NCBI RefSeq assembly: GCF_033568475.1
Contig: NC_133121.1
Location: forward strand, 8,246,001 to 8,310,000
Direction: 5' to 3'
Source of the DNA: Henckelia pumila
Taxonomy: Eukaryota; Streptophyta; Magnoliopsida; Lamiales; Gesneriaceae
DNA: 64,000 nt
Every line of letters starts with the position of its first letter. The stretch's first letter is position 1. Below the pieces are notes generated by a model. That model did not search any database and was not told where the DNA came from. It saw nothing but the letters and a program-made list of their open reading frames with translations. Positions 23,936-36,123 of the stretch are shown in pieces. The position numbers and the translations under genes were made by a program.

Positions 23936-26877
23936 AATTCAAATCAATCCAAACCATTCGCACATAAATTATCCAAAACTCACCGTTTGTCAATAATCAT
24001 CCAGGAAATCGAAACCCTTCGGATTATCACGAATGCCGAACGGAACGTAATCATCTGTCACAGAACACCGTCGCGACGTCGTAGCAATTGACTTTTCTAC
24101 CCCCATAAGTCAACGTTACAGAGTTGCGGCCCGATTTTATATTAGGCCTAAAATTTAGGGATAGCACACGTGAACGAGCCCGCTAATATGCCTACATATC
24201 TTATTCTCCAGCGGTACTGCAACAGCACAACAGCACACGAGGTCTTTCCTTCATGATTTTTATATTATATTTCCTCTTACACATATATGGAAAATATAGT
24301 ACAAAATGTGGTAATGGTTTCATTTCCATATATTTGGTATTTATTATACTTTTTTTTAGATCTGTATTTATTATACTTAGGTATGTATAATTGGAACAAC
24401 AAATTGTTTGGCTAATTATATGGAATAATATGATAATTAAATCCTAGATATGTTTTGCACGATCATATTGAATTTTTGAGGATAATATTTAGTTTAATCA
24501 AAATATATACGGCATACAAGGTTCACATAATCGTTCAAGACGATGGAGCTGGTAAACATTTAGCCAATAGCTCATATGTTTGATTTCACTTAAGATAACA
24601 TACTAAAACTGAATTTTGACGATATAAAATATATAAATCGCAATTTGATAAACATAAAAGATTAAAAAAATATAATTTTTTTCTATTATAATTTGATTTC
24701 AAATTAATCAATCCAAACGCAACCTAATAGAATAACATAATATTTTTTGCATCTTAATAATTTTGGAAGTAATGTGCATTATCATGGGTATTATATTGGA
24801 GAGGATATAAGATGAAGCCATTTTGTTTAAATATTTATAAAATCCGTAACAATTTTTTTCAGTGCACGCGCTTGATAAACTTTTAAGTTGACATAGTAGT
24901 TTGAACTCGATCAGAAATCAGTGTTGATAAATCTAACCCGTTATCACTGATCAAATTATCGCTTACTTCACCAGGTTGCTTACATACTTCAGCAAGCATA
25001 TGAATTAAAATTTTCAGTTTTAAACAGTAGTGTCAAAATATTTGTTTAAAATGTAAAATATACAGTTAGTTTTGTTGGATAAACAGCCTATAAAGTTATA
25101 TAAATTTTATACGCGCAATGGTCAAGAATCTTCGAGCAGGAACAAAATATCATGAATATCTTTGACCTGCTTTATTTAAATTTTGTTTTTGGTTAGTTTG
25201 ACCAGATTTAATTAAATTTTATCTTTTGGTCGGTGAACTTTTTATAGTGAGAAAATTTATCGCGAACAATATCATGCATGTTTTTTTTTTTTGTTGCTTA
25301 ATTTACCTCGAATGCTAAACATAAAAATCACACTTTCCGATCAAAATTGTATTTCTTGTTCTTTAAAGTGTAATTTACAAAAAAAACACCGCGCAAAATT
25401 AAAATTAAAGGAACAAATGTTCTCTAAAACTTATCCCCCGAAATTTTATATCGACACATTATAAACGAAGTACATGTGGGAGTAAAGGCTTACGAACCGT
25501 ATGACGTCGATATCGGCCGACAAAATTCAGCTAATATTATTAAAATTCTTATTTTATTATTATTTTGGAAATGCTACGGCCAATTCTATATCGGTGCAAC
25601 ATTATCATCCATTGGGATGAGCCTCACTAATTTTTGTGCGGGCCTTATCATAGAGGCGAGAGTTGTCAAACTCAATTCATGGTGGGGCGAGGCGGCCCGT
25701 CATTTCGATTGGTCGGAGATCTCCGACGCGATCTTAGTTGGGTTGCAGTTAAACACCATCAATTCATAAAAAATAAAAATAAATAAATAATTGTTATTAT
25801 TAATTAAAATTTCCATTTCATAAATATTTATAAAAAAAATGTCGATAAAATTTTTAATTATTGATTTCACAAGTAAAAATTTTGATACAAAAAACACAAA
25901 GTTAGTTAAAAGAATATTTATAGTAACATAAATTCATAATGTATTTTTAAAAAAAAGAAATTACTCCAAGGCCCACGGGCCAACCCCAACTCGCTTCGGG
26001 TTTACTGCTTAGGCCCATGACCTGAGCAGGTTTACCCTTTTTTAAATGAGTTGAAAAAAATTATGTTGTTCGAAAATGGGCAACAATATTTTTTCAAAAA
26101 TTAGACAAAAACATCCATTAAGTTGAGAGATTTCGATTTTTTCACGCAGTTAGAAATTGATCTCATTACAATATTCAACAAATTCTACATAATAAAGAGC
26201 AACCTAGACTCTGATACCATATATGACTGTCTCCCTTTATGAAAATATTCTCCAATTTTTGTCATTATCTTTTGTGGAAAAAACAAAAGATTCTCAATCA
26301 ATCCACTTAGATTGTGTAAGATAAAGAGCTGAATCTGATAGATGGGTATTTCGATGCTATTAGTTGCGTGACCATCAATTGGTCCCATATACAAATTATA
26401 TGAGACTCACATCAAATCATATGAAACCCACATGCCTATAAGATCGAATTACTCGGATAGACCTAATCAAATTGACGACTCTCTCCTCATTCTCATGAAT
26501 GACAAAAGATCCGAGGGTAAAAAGGTTGAAATCATAGCTTTAGTCCCAAGAAACAAAGGAATGATTTTATACTATTTCAAAAAAGAAAAGGACTTTATGA
26601 TGTTGGAATTTAAAAGTAAATAAATAAGTAAAATTCCTAAAAAAATTAAATAAAACAATCGGTGGTCACCCTGCCCATTCAGAAGTCTCCACGTATGAAA
26701 TTATTACCAACTCCGCATAGTCATCAATCATTTACAACTGATGCCTCCCAACTGAACAAGAAATAAATATCATATACGTTTACACATAGCGCATCGAAAG
26801 GTAGCGACTGTGTGTTCTCATGTCACAAAAAAATAAAAATAAATATCATATACGTACATATGTGTGTGTACATAGAG
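23936..26877. other. Intergenic sequence, no gene recognised
   Basis: AT-rich throughout. 25476-25769 holds a 97-codon open frame with no recognisable domain and unremarkable composition; I do not call it a gene. 25965-26035 has a GC-richer patch (GGCCCACGGGCCAACCCC) similar in style to the ends of the element at 26878-27385. Confidence 0.45.
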
Positions 26878-27385
26878 TGGTGAATTTAGGTTAGGTTCGC
26901 CGGTCGACCCGTCCCGCCAAGTAATTTAAGTGGATTGAGTTGAAATTTTTTCAACTCAATTAAAGGTGGGTCAATCCATCTATGCCCGCGACCCGCGCGG
27001 GTTGGCCCGCGGAGCTGGAGAATTATTATTTTATTTTTATTATGATATATGTATTTTTAATGAATGTTGAGAATTTTTTTTGTATTAATTACTTCATATA
27101 AAATTTACACGTATAAAATCAATAATTAAAATTTTTATTAATATGTTTCTATTAATATTTATTTATGAAATGAACTTTATAATTAATTATAATGATTTTT
27201 TATTTATTTTTATTTGTAGTGAGCCAACCCGCGGGTCGGCCTGCCTAACCCGCAGCCTACCTTGGGTTGGGTTGGGTTGAAGATTTTCAGCTCGTCAAGA
27301 TGATGGACCGGCCCACCTTCGACCCGCCAAAAGGATGTTTTTTGGTGGGCCGGCCCGCCCTGCCATGAGTTGACCCGTATAACTG
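26878..27385. mobile_element. Degenerate inverted-repeat DNA element with GC-rich ends
   Basis: Two GC-rich ends flank an AT-rich core. On the left are CGACCCGTCCCGCCAAG and GACCCGCGCGGGTTGGCC. On the right are GTGAGCCAACCCGCGGG and GTGGGCCGGCCCGCC. Right-end sequences reverse-complement to left-end ones, as in AATTTTTTCAAC versus AATCTTCAACCC. This layout is common in plant hAT-type miniature elements. The edges and target duplication are not certain. Confidence 0.5.
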
Positions 27386-27589
27386 TAATAATTTTGATAT
27401 AGAGAGCACTCACGTAAGAAACGTTGAAAATGACATCCTGAATACCAAAATATGCTTCTATTTCAATTTTTTTTAAAAAAAATCAAGTGTTTCAACAATA
27501 AAACTTTAACAATTGATGCTACTTAATATTTTGACTAATCTTATACTATATATTGGAAAGGATGAACAAAAATCCATTTTTATCCTTCA

Positions 27590-28030
27590 TTGCACACTAT
27601 CGATCAGGTAAAGCTTCCGCATAATTTCCTTCAGATTGAGCTGACATCCGTTACGGTCGACATTCAATTAAAAGAATCTCCGTTCCAAAAATCTCGCAGT
27701 CGAAGTCTCGGGAAGCAAGCTGTTTGCTCTCATTGTGAGAAGCCAAATCATACCGCCAATCGATGTTGGGAACTGTCAGCATAAAAATGTTGGAGACACA
27801 CTGAATGAGACAAATAAGTCGCAGTGAACAATGAGGCCACTGGCCATATCAATTAGTATTAGACAAAAAAAATCAACCTTTTTATTTTGCGCTTAAGGGC
27901 AAAGCAATCCTACTATCTTTGAATAATGCCCCGAATAAAGGGTAAAAGCTATTTTAATAAAGTTTTAATGGATACAGGAGTAAGTAAGGTCTCAAGACGA
28001 TTCCACATCTCGAGGTCTGAATGGGACAAG
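27590..28030 (+). mobile_element. Fossil fragment of an LTR retroelement (gag/protease part, copia-like)
   Basis: A small, broken remnant. A gag-like stretch ends in a retroviral-type zinc knuckle (CX2CX4HX4C, CSHCEKPNHTANRC). Some 190 bases on, a protease-like LMDTG appears. No LTRs or other pol domains are seen nearby. The family assignment to Ty1/copia is an inference from domain order. It looks old. Confidence 0.55.
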
Positions 28031-30448
28031 CCCTGAAGCGAAGGACGGAAACTAGCGATTAAAAAAAGGGTTGCACTATAGATATAGAAAAATAGATGTC
28101 TTGTAATACGATTTCACAAATACATATTTGTAAAATAAGTGAAATCGATTCATATATGCAATTAAAAATAATAATTTTTACATAAAATAGTATTTGTTTT
28201 AACGTAACAGTGAAGATCCATCCTATATGAACAATCTCTTAGAATTTTCTCTGAGTACGATACTCTATGAGCGAAATGTAGGTATTTTTGCTCATGGAAC
28301 CATGATTTGCATCTATATTGAATTTTGATTTCATTAGTTGTGAATTGGGAGATAGTTTCCTTGTCCAGTGAAGACTCTCTATGAGAGTTGGTATATTATA
28401 ATTTTTTTTATATTACAATTACAAACTTGATCTAAATTACAAAGATATGAAATAGGTAACTGTTCGAACTACAGACGAGACTTGAGCGTGGAATCGATAC
28501 ATGTTTATCTCGAGCAGAATAATTTCAAAAAATAAAAAAATTTAAAATCCACCTAAATATATTAGAAAAATTACTCACAACAAGGAAAAATCGAACCTGA
28601 CTCCTTAGGACATCAACCTCAGCCATTGAGCTGAGGCCTCATCGGCATGTATTATAAATGTTTAAGAAGATTTGTCCTCGTTTGCTTGTAAATTTCTTAA
28701 AGGATATTGTGGAGGCGTGTGGAGCTATTCTTCAAATCATGTAATAGTAATCAACTTAGCTACCCATTGTTATCGCACAAGGACTTCACAAATTTCATCA
28801 CATCTCTATTAATATTCATGGGCGGAGCCACCCCCAAAGGCTCGGGTGGGCTCCAATCCGGTCTTAACATTTTTTTTGGGTATTAGTATTAATATATATG
28901 TAATTGTTCAGACCCAAAAATGATCATCGCTTAGATTATTTTTTTTATTCAGCCCAAGATTTTGTTCAATCTCATTTTCTAAAATCTATTTATGTAGATT
29001 TAGTCCAGATTATTTCTGAAATATATTTTTGATCTTACATTTATAAAATTGGTTTTGAAAGAAAATAAAAGAAAATGAAGCACAACCCTTTCTTTACATA
29101 ATTTTTCTATTCGGTTACTTCTCATTCCCAACAAAATTTTAATTTTTAATTAATTGGATTTGTGTGTTTTTTAAATTATACTTTTTTTAACCGCTTGAAT
29201 TAATTTATGTGTGCATTTGTCAATTTCTTAAAAAGAATTGTGAAGTGACTTTCTAATAATTTTTTAAATTGTTTTGTTTAGTTCCTATAATTTTCTATGA
29301 AAATTTTGCATTTTCCTTATTGAAAAATATAAATAATGTATTTTTGAGTAATTCACTTATATGGTTATAAATATTACTTGTTTCATTTATAAAATGGAAA
29401 TAAAAATATTTGCATTCTAAAGTTCATTCACTTTTTCTTTTTTTCTTTTTTTTTTAAAATCAGAAATGAGGTGATTTTTTAGTGGCTCGCGTGTAAATTT
29501 TTTTATGGTTTGTTTTATTACTTGAAACATATATATACATTTTTTTTGTTTCATTATAAAGATAAAGATTTACTTACATAAGGAGAAAATTTATATATTA
29601 TATATGAAAAACTTATATTTTTTTAACTATCCAGATTTTTCGAAGTCAGCTTATGTGAAACATTATATGTTAAGTATTTATTTTTTTTTCATGTTAGTAT
29701 GTAATTTTTTATTTAGAATTAAATATTTTGCAAGTGTTTATTGATTATAAATTAGTGTTATATTATATTTAAATTTTAAATTTTTATATCATTTAATTTT
29801 TTTTAACTGGTTCAATAAGCCCAAGGTTAATTTTTTTTTATATCTATGCCCCAAAATATTTTTTAAATTTTTATAATATATTAGAGTATATTCTTTGTCA
29901 GATGGCTCATGAGACGAATCAATGTTAGTAATATTTTCAACAAAAATATTTTTCATGATGACCCAAATAATATATCTATTTAGAAATTTATTTCTAACTA
30001 CATCTCATAGAATTTTTCGTCTACGATATAACTTCTTGAAAAAGAAGGCAAAAAAAAAACATAAACTTGTGAATTTAATCCGTGCATATTTGGTAGAGCC
30101 AAAATAAATGAATTCATGTGCCTATATATATTTATATATGAGTTTATATAAATAAATAAATATATGCACACAAACATCTCTTTCGTCCATATTTTAATAT
30201 TAAAATTATAAAATAGCGTTTGCCGGTCAGCTTAGTGATAAATTTCGTTAAAAAAAATAATAAATAAACCAAAAAATGTCTTCCAATTCCTAAGGCCATT
30301 GTTGCTTTCATCTCCTTTGTTGGGCCAACCAACACAAAATCTATAAGAATCAACCACGAGAATTTTGGGAGTCCGGGAGGGGTTTCCGCTTCCTATCTCG
30401 TCCGGTCAGCGACGAGATTTCATTTTCCGGTCAACGCCGCCTCCGCCG
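28031..30448. other. Intergenic sequence with SINE-like and DNA-element-like pieces
   Basis: No gene is recognised up to the ELO-like start. 28815-28860 (GGGCGGAGCCACCCCC, GGCTCGGGTGGGCTC) looks like a worn DNA-element end. The remainder is AT-rich. The stretch directly upstream of 30365 should contain the ELO-like promoter and 5' UTR. Confidence 0.4.
28555..28655 (-). mobile_element. tRNA-derived SINE-like sequence
   Basis: On the minus strand, CTCAATGGCTGAGGTTG resembles a Pol III A box. About 25 bases on, GTCAGGTTCGATTTTTCC carries a good B box core (GGTTCGA). Spacing fits a tRNA-derived promoter, but no folded tRNA can be drawn, so a SINE remnant is the likelier reading. Confidence 0.45.
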
Positions 30449-31357
30449 ATGATGTTGTTGCAGAGCCTGAGGTATTACCTTTCGGAGCATCCGTCGATCG
30501 TCGGATTCCGGTGGAGCCACACCCAATCATGGGGCTCCACCTGGTCGTTCCTCTTCACCTCCATCGCCGCTTACGTCGCCGCCTCCGCCTTCATCCACCT
30601 CCTCCTCCTCCTCCTTTTCCGCCACCGCCGCCCTCTCCCTATGGGCCCCATCCCCGCCGCGCACTCTCTCTGCATGGCCCTCATCTCCGCCACCATATTC
30701 TCCGGTACATTCCTCTCCTCCGCGGCGGAAATCCGCGACACGCGGTGGTCGTGGCGGCGTTCGCGCACCACCCCATTCCAGTGGCTCCTCTGCTTCCCAC
30801 TGGGGACTCGGCCCTCCGGGCGCGTGTTCTTCTGGTCGTACATCTTCTACCTCTCCCGATTCCTCCACGCGCTGCGGACGTTGATCGCAATCATCCGGGG
30901 GCGGAGGCTTTCCTTGTTCAAACTTTTCAACAATTCGATTCTAATTTGCACGTCCTTCCTCTGGCTCGAATTCTCGCAATCGTTTCAAGTGCTCGCCATT
31001 CTCCTCACCACGCTGGTTTACTCCGTCGTGTACGGGTACAGATTCTGGACGGAGATTGGGCTGCGAAGCGCGTGTTTCCCGTTCGTGGTGAATTGCCAGA
31101 TGGTGCTGCTCAGCTGCAATGTGGTCTGCCATTTTGGGGTTCTCCTTTTGCACATAATCAAAGGGGGATGCAATGGGATTGGGGCCTGGATCTTCAATTC
31201 TGTCCTAAATGGAGCCATTCTGTTTCTTTTCTTGAATTTCTACGTTAAAATGCATTGTCGGGGAAAGAAGGTCCGCGGCGGCAATGGCGGCGACCACCGA
31301 AGCGCCGCCGTGGAGAAGGCAGAAAAGCTGGAGCTAATCAAAGGCCGTGATATTTGA
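30449..31357 (+). CDS. ELO-like fatty acid elongase homologue lacking the HxxHH box
   Basis: ER-membrane protein of the ELO/SUR4 family, intronless, 302 aa from the Met at 30449. The frame is open from 30365, but the 28 extra residues are proline/arginine-rich and unlike the family, while MMLLQSLRYYLSEHPSIVGF is a typical start. It has several hydrophobic helices and the plant ELO blocks FWSYIFYLSRFLH, FLWLEFSQSFQVLA, TTLVYSVVYGYRFW, CFPFVVNCQ and NSVLNGAILFLF. Where catalytic ELOs have HxxHH, this protein has LFKLFNN (residues 156-162). That change is shared by the Arabidopsis At4g36830/At1g75000 (HOS3-type) clade as I recall it. ELO enzymes condense malonyl-CoA with acyl-CoA in very-long-chain fatty acid synthesis. 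Whether this clade is catalytic is unclear. The C-terminus is Lys/Arg-rich, and GC content is much higher than the surroundings. Confidence 0.88.
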   Translation: MMLLQSLRYYLSEHPSIVGFRWSHTQSWGSTWSFLFTSIAAYVAASAFIHLLLLLLFRHRRPLPMGPIPAAHSLCMALISATIFSGTFLSSAAEIRDTRWSWRRSRTTPFQWLLCFPLGTRPSGRVFFWSYIFYLSRFLHALRTLIAIIRGRRLSLFKLFNNSILICTSFLWLEFSQSFQVLAILLTTLVYSVVYGYRFWTEIGLRSACFPFVVNCQMVLLSCNVVCHFGVLLLHIIKGGCNGIGAWIFNSVLNGAILFLFLNFYVKMHCRGKKVRGGNGGDHRSAAVEKAEKLELIKGRDI

Positions 31358-34300
31358 GGTCTGAGATTTTTTTATTTTTTTTTATTTTCCATTTTTATCC
31401 CTAAAACTTTGGGATGTAGGTACATTGTTATTAGAATAAACTATTCATAATATCATGTAAATTAAGTTTAAATGATTTCGGGGTAAAATCGTCAAAGCGA
31501 CCTTTTTCTTCTTTGGGCTAAACCGTTGTTTATGTATAATGTACTAGTGATCCTGAAATTGGAAACATATTGAATGCAAGCTTTTATTACTTTATTATGT
31601 AACAAATTTATTCACAACATTCTGATTTTGTTTAATTAAAATAAAAAATATATTGGATTTATGATATATCTTAAGGTATATATATATAGTATATTTTTTA
31701 TATGTCTTCTTGGCTATATGTATATAGATATACAGAATATTTTCTGTGCAAAGATATTACTGATTTTTTAAAACTAAAGATTATGTAGATTATTTAATTA
31801 ATATGATTTTGATTTTTTGAAAAATAATTTTCTGATGACATGTGAGATAAAAATTTTAATTTCCAATAATATGCTTTTTATCTCAAAAATAAATTAAATA
31901 TATTTTTTGTCTTTATATAAAAATTCTATCAAAGTTGATTAGTATAAGAATATCAAACTAAACATAAAATTAGTTTTTTAAAAAAAAAATTAAAATTAAA
32001 ATTTATCGGCTGACTGAGTTTCTTAGCAAGAAAGCAAGAATGAATTAGATTCTTATATTTCTTTTGATTGATTTTGAAGTCAGAATTGTCTGCTTCTTCA
32101 TAATCCAAGTTTTGGACCTGATGGGAATCACCACTGGAACCCCTTTTTATGTTTTTTTTTTTGGTATTATATTTTACTCTATAAGCAAATAACTTTGGAA
32201 CACCAAAAAAAATTACGTTTCAATAAATCAGGTCAAATAAGAAATCATTTTCCATCTTATGAAATTGAACTGTGAGATTATTTCAAAGAATTTTGTGTTG
32301 ATGGATTATGATAAATCTTGAAAATATCTATAATAACTATATTTCAAAGAAAAAACAATTTTCTTTATGTTTATCTGAAATTTTTTATTATAAATTAGTC
32401 CATTTGAAGTGGATAAAATTAAGATCAAGATTCCGAGAACGTGACACTTTCCGACGAAACTTAATTACACTCGGGGAACACAAATTTCCTCATAGTTAAC
32501 GTTGTTCAATATGGATTTCAGTGTCTACAGATATTGGAATTTGAAAACAAACAGTTGAATAATTAATTGTCGACTAAACCGCGAAAGATCCTTCATACGA
32601 CTAATAAATAGAAAAAATAAATAGCAAGGATTAAATCTATATTTATTTTTTACTTTCAAAATTCTTTTAAAATGAGTTAGTTTAATCAATAAATTAAGTT
32701 TCTATATATGCCAAAAGATTTAAGATTAATTATGATTTTCAATTAATATCCGACCAAGGTTTGATTCGGATTCTGATTTCTGATCACATTAGTCTTCGGT
32801 GGCGTTTTCAAATTTTTTAAAAAAACATATATATACATATATGTATATATAAATAAGAGAAACATGATTGGCTCTAGCCTCTAATACCTATATCTATTGT
32901 TGCCGTAATTCTTTTTCTTTTTTAAAAAATTATAGATTGATTACGATAGTTGATGGAAAATTATAAACAACTCGAAAAAAATACAAAACCATTAATTAAC
33001 ATATTACCACTTGCAATTTAAAATGGGAAAAAAACAAAGAAAAAATAATTTATTCGGATTTGTAGATCACTAGAGATAAAAACATCTATTTTGTCACATT
33101 TTCCATCATATATAATATATTAATATTAAAATAAAAATATAAAGTTGAGCGCGTGCGTCACGAATATCCACCAAAGATCCTTTCATTTTCCACAATAATT
33201 ATTTGGCTTCATGTGGTTGAATAAATATATTTTAACATAATGTTTTTGCCATTGAAATCAAATCATTAACCTGATCTCCTTCCAAGAATGTGTGGTGGTT
33301 ATTGGTAAGTTAATCACTGTATTTTTTGCTTGTTTTTTCGTTCCTTAGATAAATTGAGATGCAATCTATTATTTATTTATTTCCGTGTAAGTTGGTTGGT
33401 TAATTTATATATACTAGAGATTTTAAGCACACGATGCATGCTTACATATAATAATTTTTTAGCCAAATAATTTTTTTTTTCAAGGACGATAGTTCAGTAC
33501 TATAAATTAAAAAAATAGTATTGTACAAGGTCGACTGATCCAGAGGTCCATCTAAAATTACAACAAAACCAAAGGAAAAAAGAGATATTAAAATAATCCC
33601 AAAAATTGAAGGACTACAATCTGAGTAAAACTAAACAATAAAAAGGTTACTACATCAATGGACAAAACCAAAGCCTGACCTAAGAGAAAATACTTCTACT
33701 GAACTAAGGCTAGCTAGTTCCTAGAAGGAGACAAACACGAGCAGATGCAACTGTTTGGCACTGATAAAAACAAAATTTATCCTACTTGAGCAGCCTCAAA
33801 AGAACTTCACATGGCTAAGAGCTTAAGAAATGAAAGCATCACGGTTAGAACCTTCCAAATTTTATGGTTCTTAAAATTCAATCCATAGATATAGATACAA
33901 TCTTTATATAACTAGTGTGTAAACAAATAGTGCATAATTTAGGGTTTGTTCTATTCTTATATGTATGATTAACAATGAAATATAATCGAAATCTATATAT
34001 TTGAAATCTTTTCATACAAAAGTAATGAGTATTTTAGATCAAACAAAAAAGTTCACTATTCCCACAATTCACAAACTCTTTAAGTTCTCTCTTTTAATTA
34101 ATACCAGCCTCCAACACACGAGTTGCATGACAGCTTGAGCATATACGTATATATAATTATTTTTCATTAACATTTTTTCATCATATATAATTAATTTAAG
34201 TAGAACAAAACAAAAACAAAAATCTATAATATTTATAACTATGTTAAGAATTAAATAACTTGTGTATCTGGTTTGTCGATTAAAAATTTGAGAGAGAGGG

Positions 34301-35707
34301 GAAGGTTGAAATGAGAAAATTGAGAATAAAAATGGCAGGGCTTTTTCAAATTCCAACACACAACTAAATGGTTTAAATGGTATAGATATTGGCGGGGTTT
34401 ACACGGGATGTGTGTGATCCGTAAAAAAAAAAAAAAGAGAAAAAAGTATTTTTTTTTCTAATAAAAAAAACTAAACACAACAAAACTCACGTGAGAAGTC
34501 TCATAAGTCATTTTATGATACATATATTCTATTTGGGTTATTAATAAAAAATTATTATTTTTAAGTCAAAATTATTGTTGTTTATTGTAAATATTATCAG
34601 AGTTCTCACAAAATACCTATTCAAAATTAAAATGAAATTACCGATTTCCAAAATTGAAATGATGGGTGAGGAGATATGATAAACAAAAATATAAATGTGG
34701 GAATATGATATAAATATCTGGATCCTATCTAATTTCATGCATTATTCTTCACGTAGAATTAAATGTTTTTCATTTTAAAAAAGAATTATTATTTTTTTAT
34801 GAAAATGATAAGATCATTAATTAAAAAAAACGAAGAAGATTAAAATTAAAAAGAATTATATTGCATATATATCAATATATTTTAAACTCGAATTTAAATG
34901 GGTAATTGATCTATTATATTTTTAAAGAAATTAATCCAACGAGCATTTGATTGGGATATGGTCCAGCCCAAACTCAATATCAGCCAAACCCAAATTGTTT
35001 TTCTTAGCGTGTTGCCGTGTTGGTAAAAACAAAACAAAGAATTTAGTAAGCGGGTTTATAAATATAATTTAAGACTAAGTGATACGGCTATATATTTTTC
35101 ATAAAATCAATGTCGATAGTACCATCTTGAGGGAATACCCACTTATTGAATTGTACATTTATTTAATAAAATCTAATAGGTGAATATCATATCAACAGGG
35201 CTCATTTAGATGCTCGCAATAGGTATACAACATATCGAATTAATCAACATATCCAAACTAGTTGGAAAACCAAGAGGATGGATGGAATTTTTATTGTCCA
35301 CTAAATATTACCTTGATGTCAAGTTTTAGACAAGATCTCTTTATAGTCCATTTGCACCCGTATTTGAAACACGTGCACAATGTTCATTGGAAACAAATTC
35401 CAGGAAAGCTTTGAAATTGGTTTCACTTTCAAGGAAGAATTGACCTCTCATGCTGATACAGCCAAAACGTGGATAATTGTTAAACATGTGCGCCTTATTG
35501 TCTGTTGAATTTTGTTCCAAATTAAATTTTAGGGGATACTTGAAATCTCCATTGATGCAACCGAAACGTGGACGAAATTTTTGGTGTCACATAATGTACC
35601 GAACCGGTTTTTCTAAGGCTCAAATCTTTATAAAATAAGTTGTATGTAGTTAGGTACAATAAAAAGGTTCACACATTCAAAAGTAATATGCATCCGTGTG
35701 TAACTTC

Positions 35708-35760
<53 letters not shown>

Positions 35761-36123
35761 GAAATAATGAAGATAACTCTTGAATTGAAGGAATGAATCT
35801 TGTTCTGGAAATTTTGTTTTGCATTTCTTCTGCAATCTTTCAATACAAACTATATCACATAATTCTCTACACTTTTACAACATCTCCTTTAATGATATAA
35901 TCTCATATTTCGCATCTGCTTTTGTATTCTTGCATCTGCGAAAGGAGATCGAGTATATATATGTTATCTACAACTTCAAGAGAATGGTACAGTAAAATAA
36001 ATGCGATGCAAATGCCAAATGGCCTCAAAAAATTGTATGGTACAAAATGAGCCGCCAAGAAACTACATCTCTAACAAGGTTTTTTTTAAAAAAAGAGTCT
36101 CAAAGTCCATGTTAAATCAGATG
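31358..36123. other. Intergenic sequence, no gene recognised
   Basis: Mostly AT-rich DNA between the ELO-like gene and MCU. 33510-33860 is less AT-rich (TACAAGGTCGACTGATCCAG onward) and may be a repeat remnant. 35100-35690 also has more mixed composition. Neither shows a protein or clear terminal repeats. Confidence 0.45.
35717..35757. repeat. (TA)n microsatellite
   Basis: About 20 uninterrupted TA units. Confidence 0.95.

Noticed and set aside
25476-25769. 97-codon open frame
   Set aside because: No domain, signal or family resemblance. A frame this long can arise by chance in a window this size.
30511-31248. Second long open frame overlapping the ELO-like gene
   Set aside because: It is a Pro/His/Arg-rich shadow frame caused by the GC-rich coding sequence.
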